From Trichoderma breve (lineage: Eukaryota > Ascomycota > Sordariomycetes > Hypocreales > Hypocreaceae): a stretch of 64,000 bases of DNA. A model generated the notes under the pieces. The model was not told the origin of the DNA. It made no database searches and saw only the letters and a list, made by a program, of their open reading frames with translations. The stretch covers positions 992,001 to 1,056,000 of the forward strand of contig NC_079234.1 of assembly GCF_028502605.1 (NCBI RefSeq), given 5' to 3'. A program made the position numbers and the translations under genes. Below, one piece after another: positions 63,410-64,000 of this stretch (within the stretch, counting starts at the first letter, position 1; every line of letters starts with the position of its first letter).

Positions 63410-64000
63410 TTTCTATATAGAACGGTATGTGTAAAAAGTGGTTTAGAGTTGATATATAAGTGGTAATAGAGTATTGAAAGCGTATATGGATGTTTGTTTG
63501 TCTGTTTAACTGAAACAATGAAATGTATCTCGACGAGTCGTTCAGTCCCTCTCTCTTATATCCTTTCCACCATCATCTAATCATGACATTTTCAATTCTA
63601 ATCTCCGTCTATTTCTTCCCGTCGGCTCCATCATGCTTTAAATCCGCGAAACAACATCCGCAAGTTTTATGGATGTTTTGCGGACTCTCCTCAATCCCGT
63701 GGGTTTGCCTCCTCTTTCAATGGATGCATTACAAAAGGGTGCTCCACTACGTATGGTCCGTCTGCCAATAGAATTACTTCAATTGCGAGCTGGCCAATGA
63801 AGTGTAATATCTGTTATGCTAGTGGGGCGATCTGAAGATTTTCTTTCGGGCGGCAATTTTGATGCTGTGGCTGTTCAGCATTACCTTAGTTTAGCAAGGG
63901 GCGGAGCTTCTCTCCCCCCTTTGTATGCTTCTCTTGTATGGAAATGATACAAGCCTTCTTGATGTGTTGGAGGCGGAGATAGACTTCTTACAAGTGGAAG
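63410..64000. other. 5' flank of the SDR gene, no further gene recognised
   Basis: Contains a short hydrophobic open frame (63523-63771) without resemblance to known proteins. Promoter of the minus-strand SDR gene is expected here. Confidence 0.45.

Noticed and set aside
1..64000. tRNA genes, CRISPR arrays, bacterial-type operons
   Set aside because: No cloverleaf with a GGTTCGAATC-type arm and no spaced direct repeats were found; the genome is fungal.

Overview
The window is nuclear DNA of a filamentous ascomycete, most likely a Sordariomycete of the order Hypocreales (Trichoderma-like). The evidence is small GT-AG introns of about 45-95 bp with CTAAC/CTGAC-type branch points, and a gene set of HET-domain, NWD-NACHT-ankyrin, Zn2Cys6, RTA1, DUF7025-type AAA ATPase, GH11, GH127 and small secreted protein genes. 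The genus is an impression from the gene set, not a proven assignment. No tRNA, rRNA, CRISPR array, transposon or telomere repeat was recognised.

Left part (1-16.7 kb), damaged genes. After an edge-truncated short-chain dehydrogenase come an epoxide hydrolase whose second intron has lost its AG acceptor, a Zn2Cys6 regulator with two frameshifts and a nonsense codon, and a DUF7025/AAA+ ATPase with a one-base frameshift just after Walker B. An intact HET-domain gene follows, then a 3.3-kb gene-poor stretch, an intact small secreted protein gene and an unrecognised gene with a one-base frameshift.

Middle part (16.8-38.5 kb), mostly intact genes. A seven-exon GH127 beta-L-arabinofuranosidase, a Zn2Cys6 factor and an RTA1 membrane protein lie in one orientation. 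An EEP-fold nuclease/phosphatase faces a 1612-residue NOD-like receptor (NWD, NACHT, about 17 ankyrin repeats). Then come an unrecognised 463-residue protein, a UstS-like glutathione transferase, a cysteine-rich secreted protein and a GH11 xylanase with a striking leader and promoter.

Right part (38.5-64 kb). Five plus-strand genes are spread through gene-poor DNA: an uncharacterised 244-residue protein, a cytochrome P450, a kynurenine-aminotransferase-like enzyme, an MFS transporter and a PLP-dependent decarboxylase. The last three are close together and could form a small amino-acid-derived metabolite locus with no PKS or NRPS. After them come the housekeeping mitochondrial Mn superoxide dismutase, an APH-like protein with altered catalytic motifs, an unrecognised secreted protein and a second short-chain dehydrogenase.

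Exon borders below were placed by hand. In the intact spliced genes the summed exons give a whole number of codons and every junction keeps frame.
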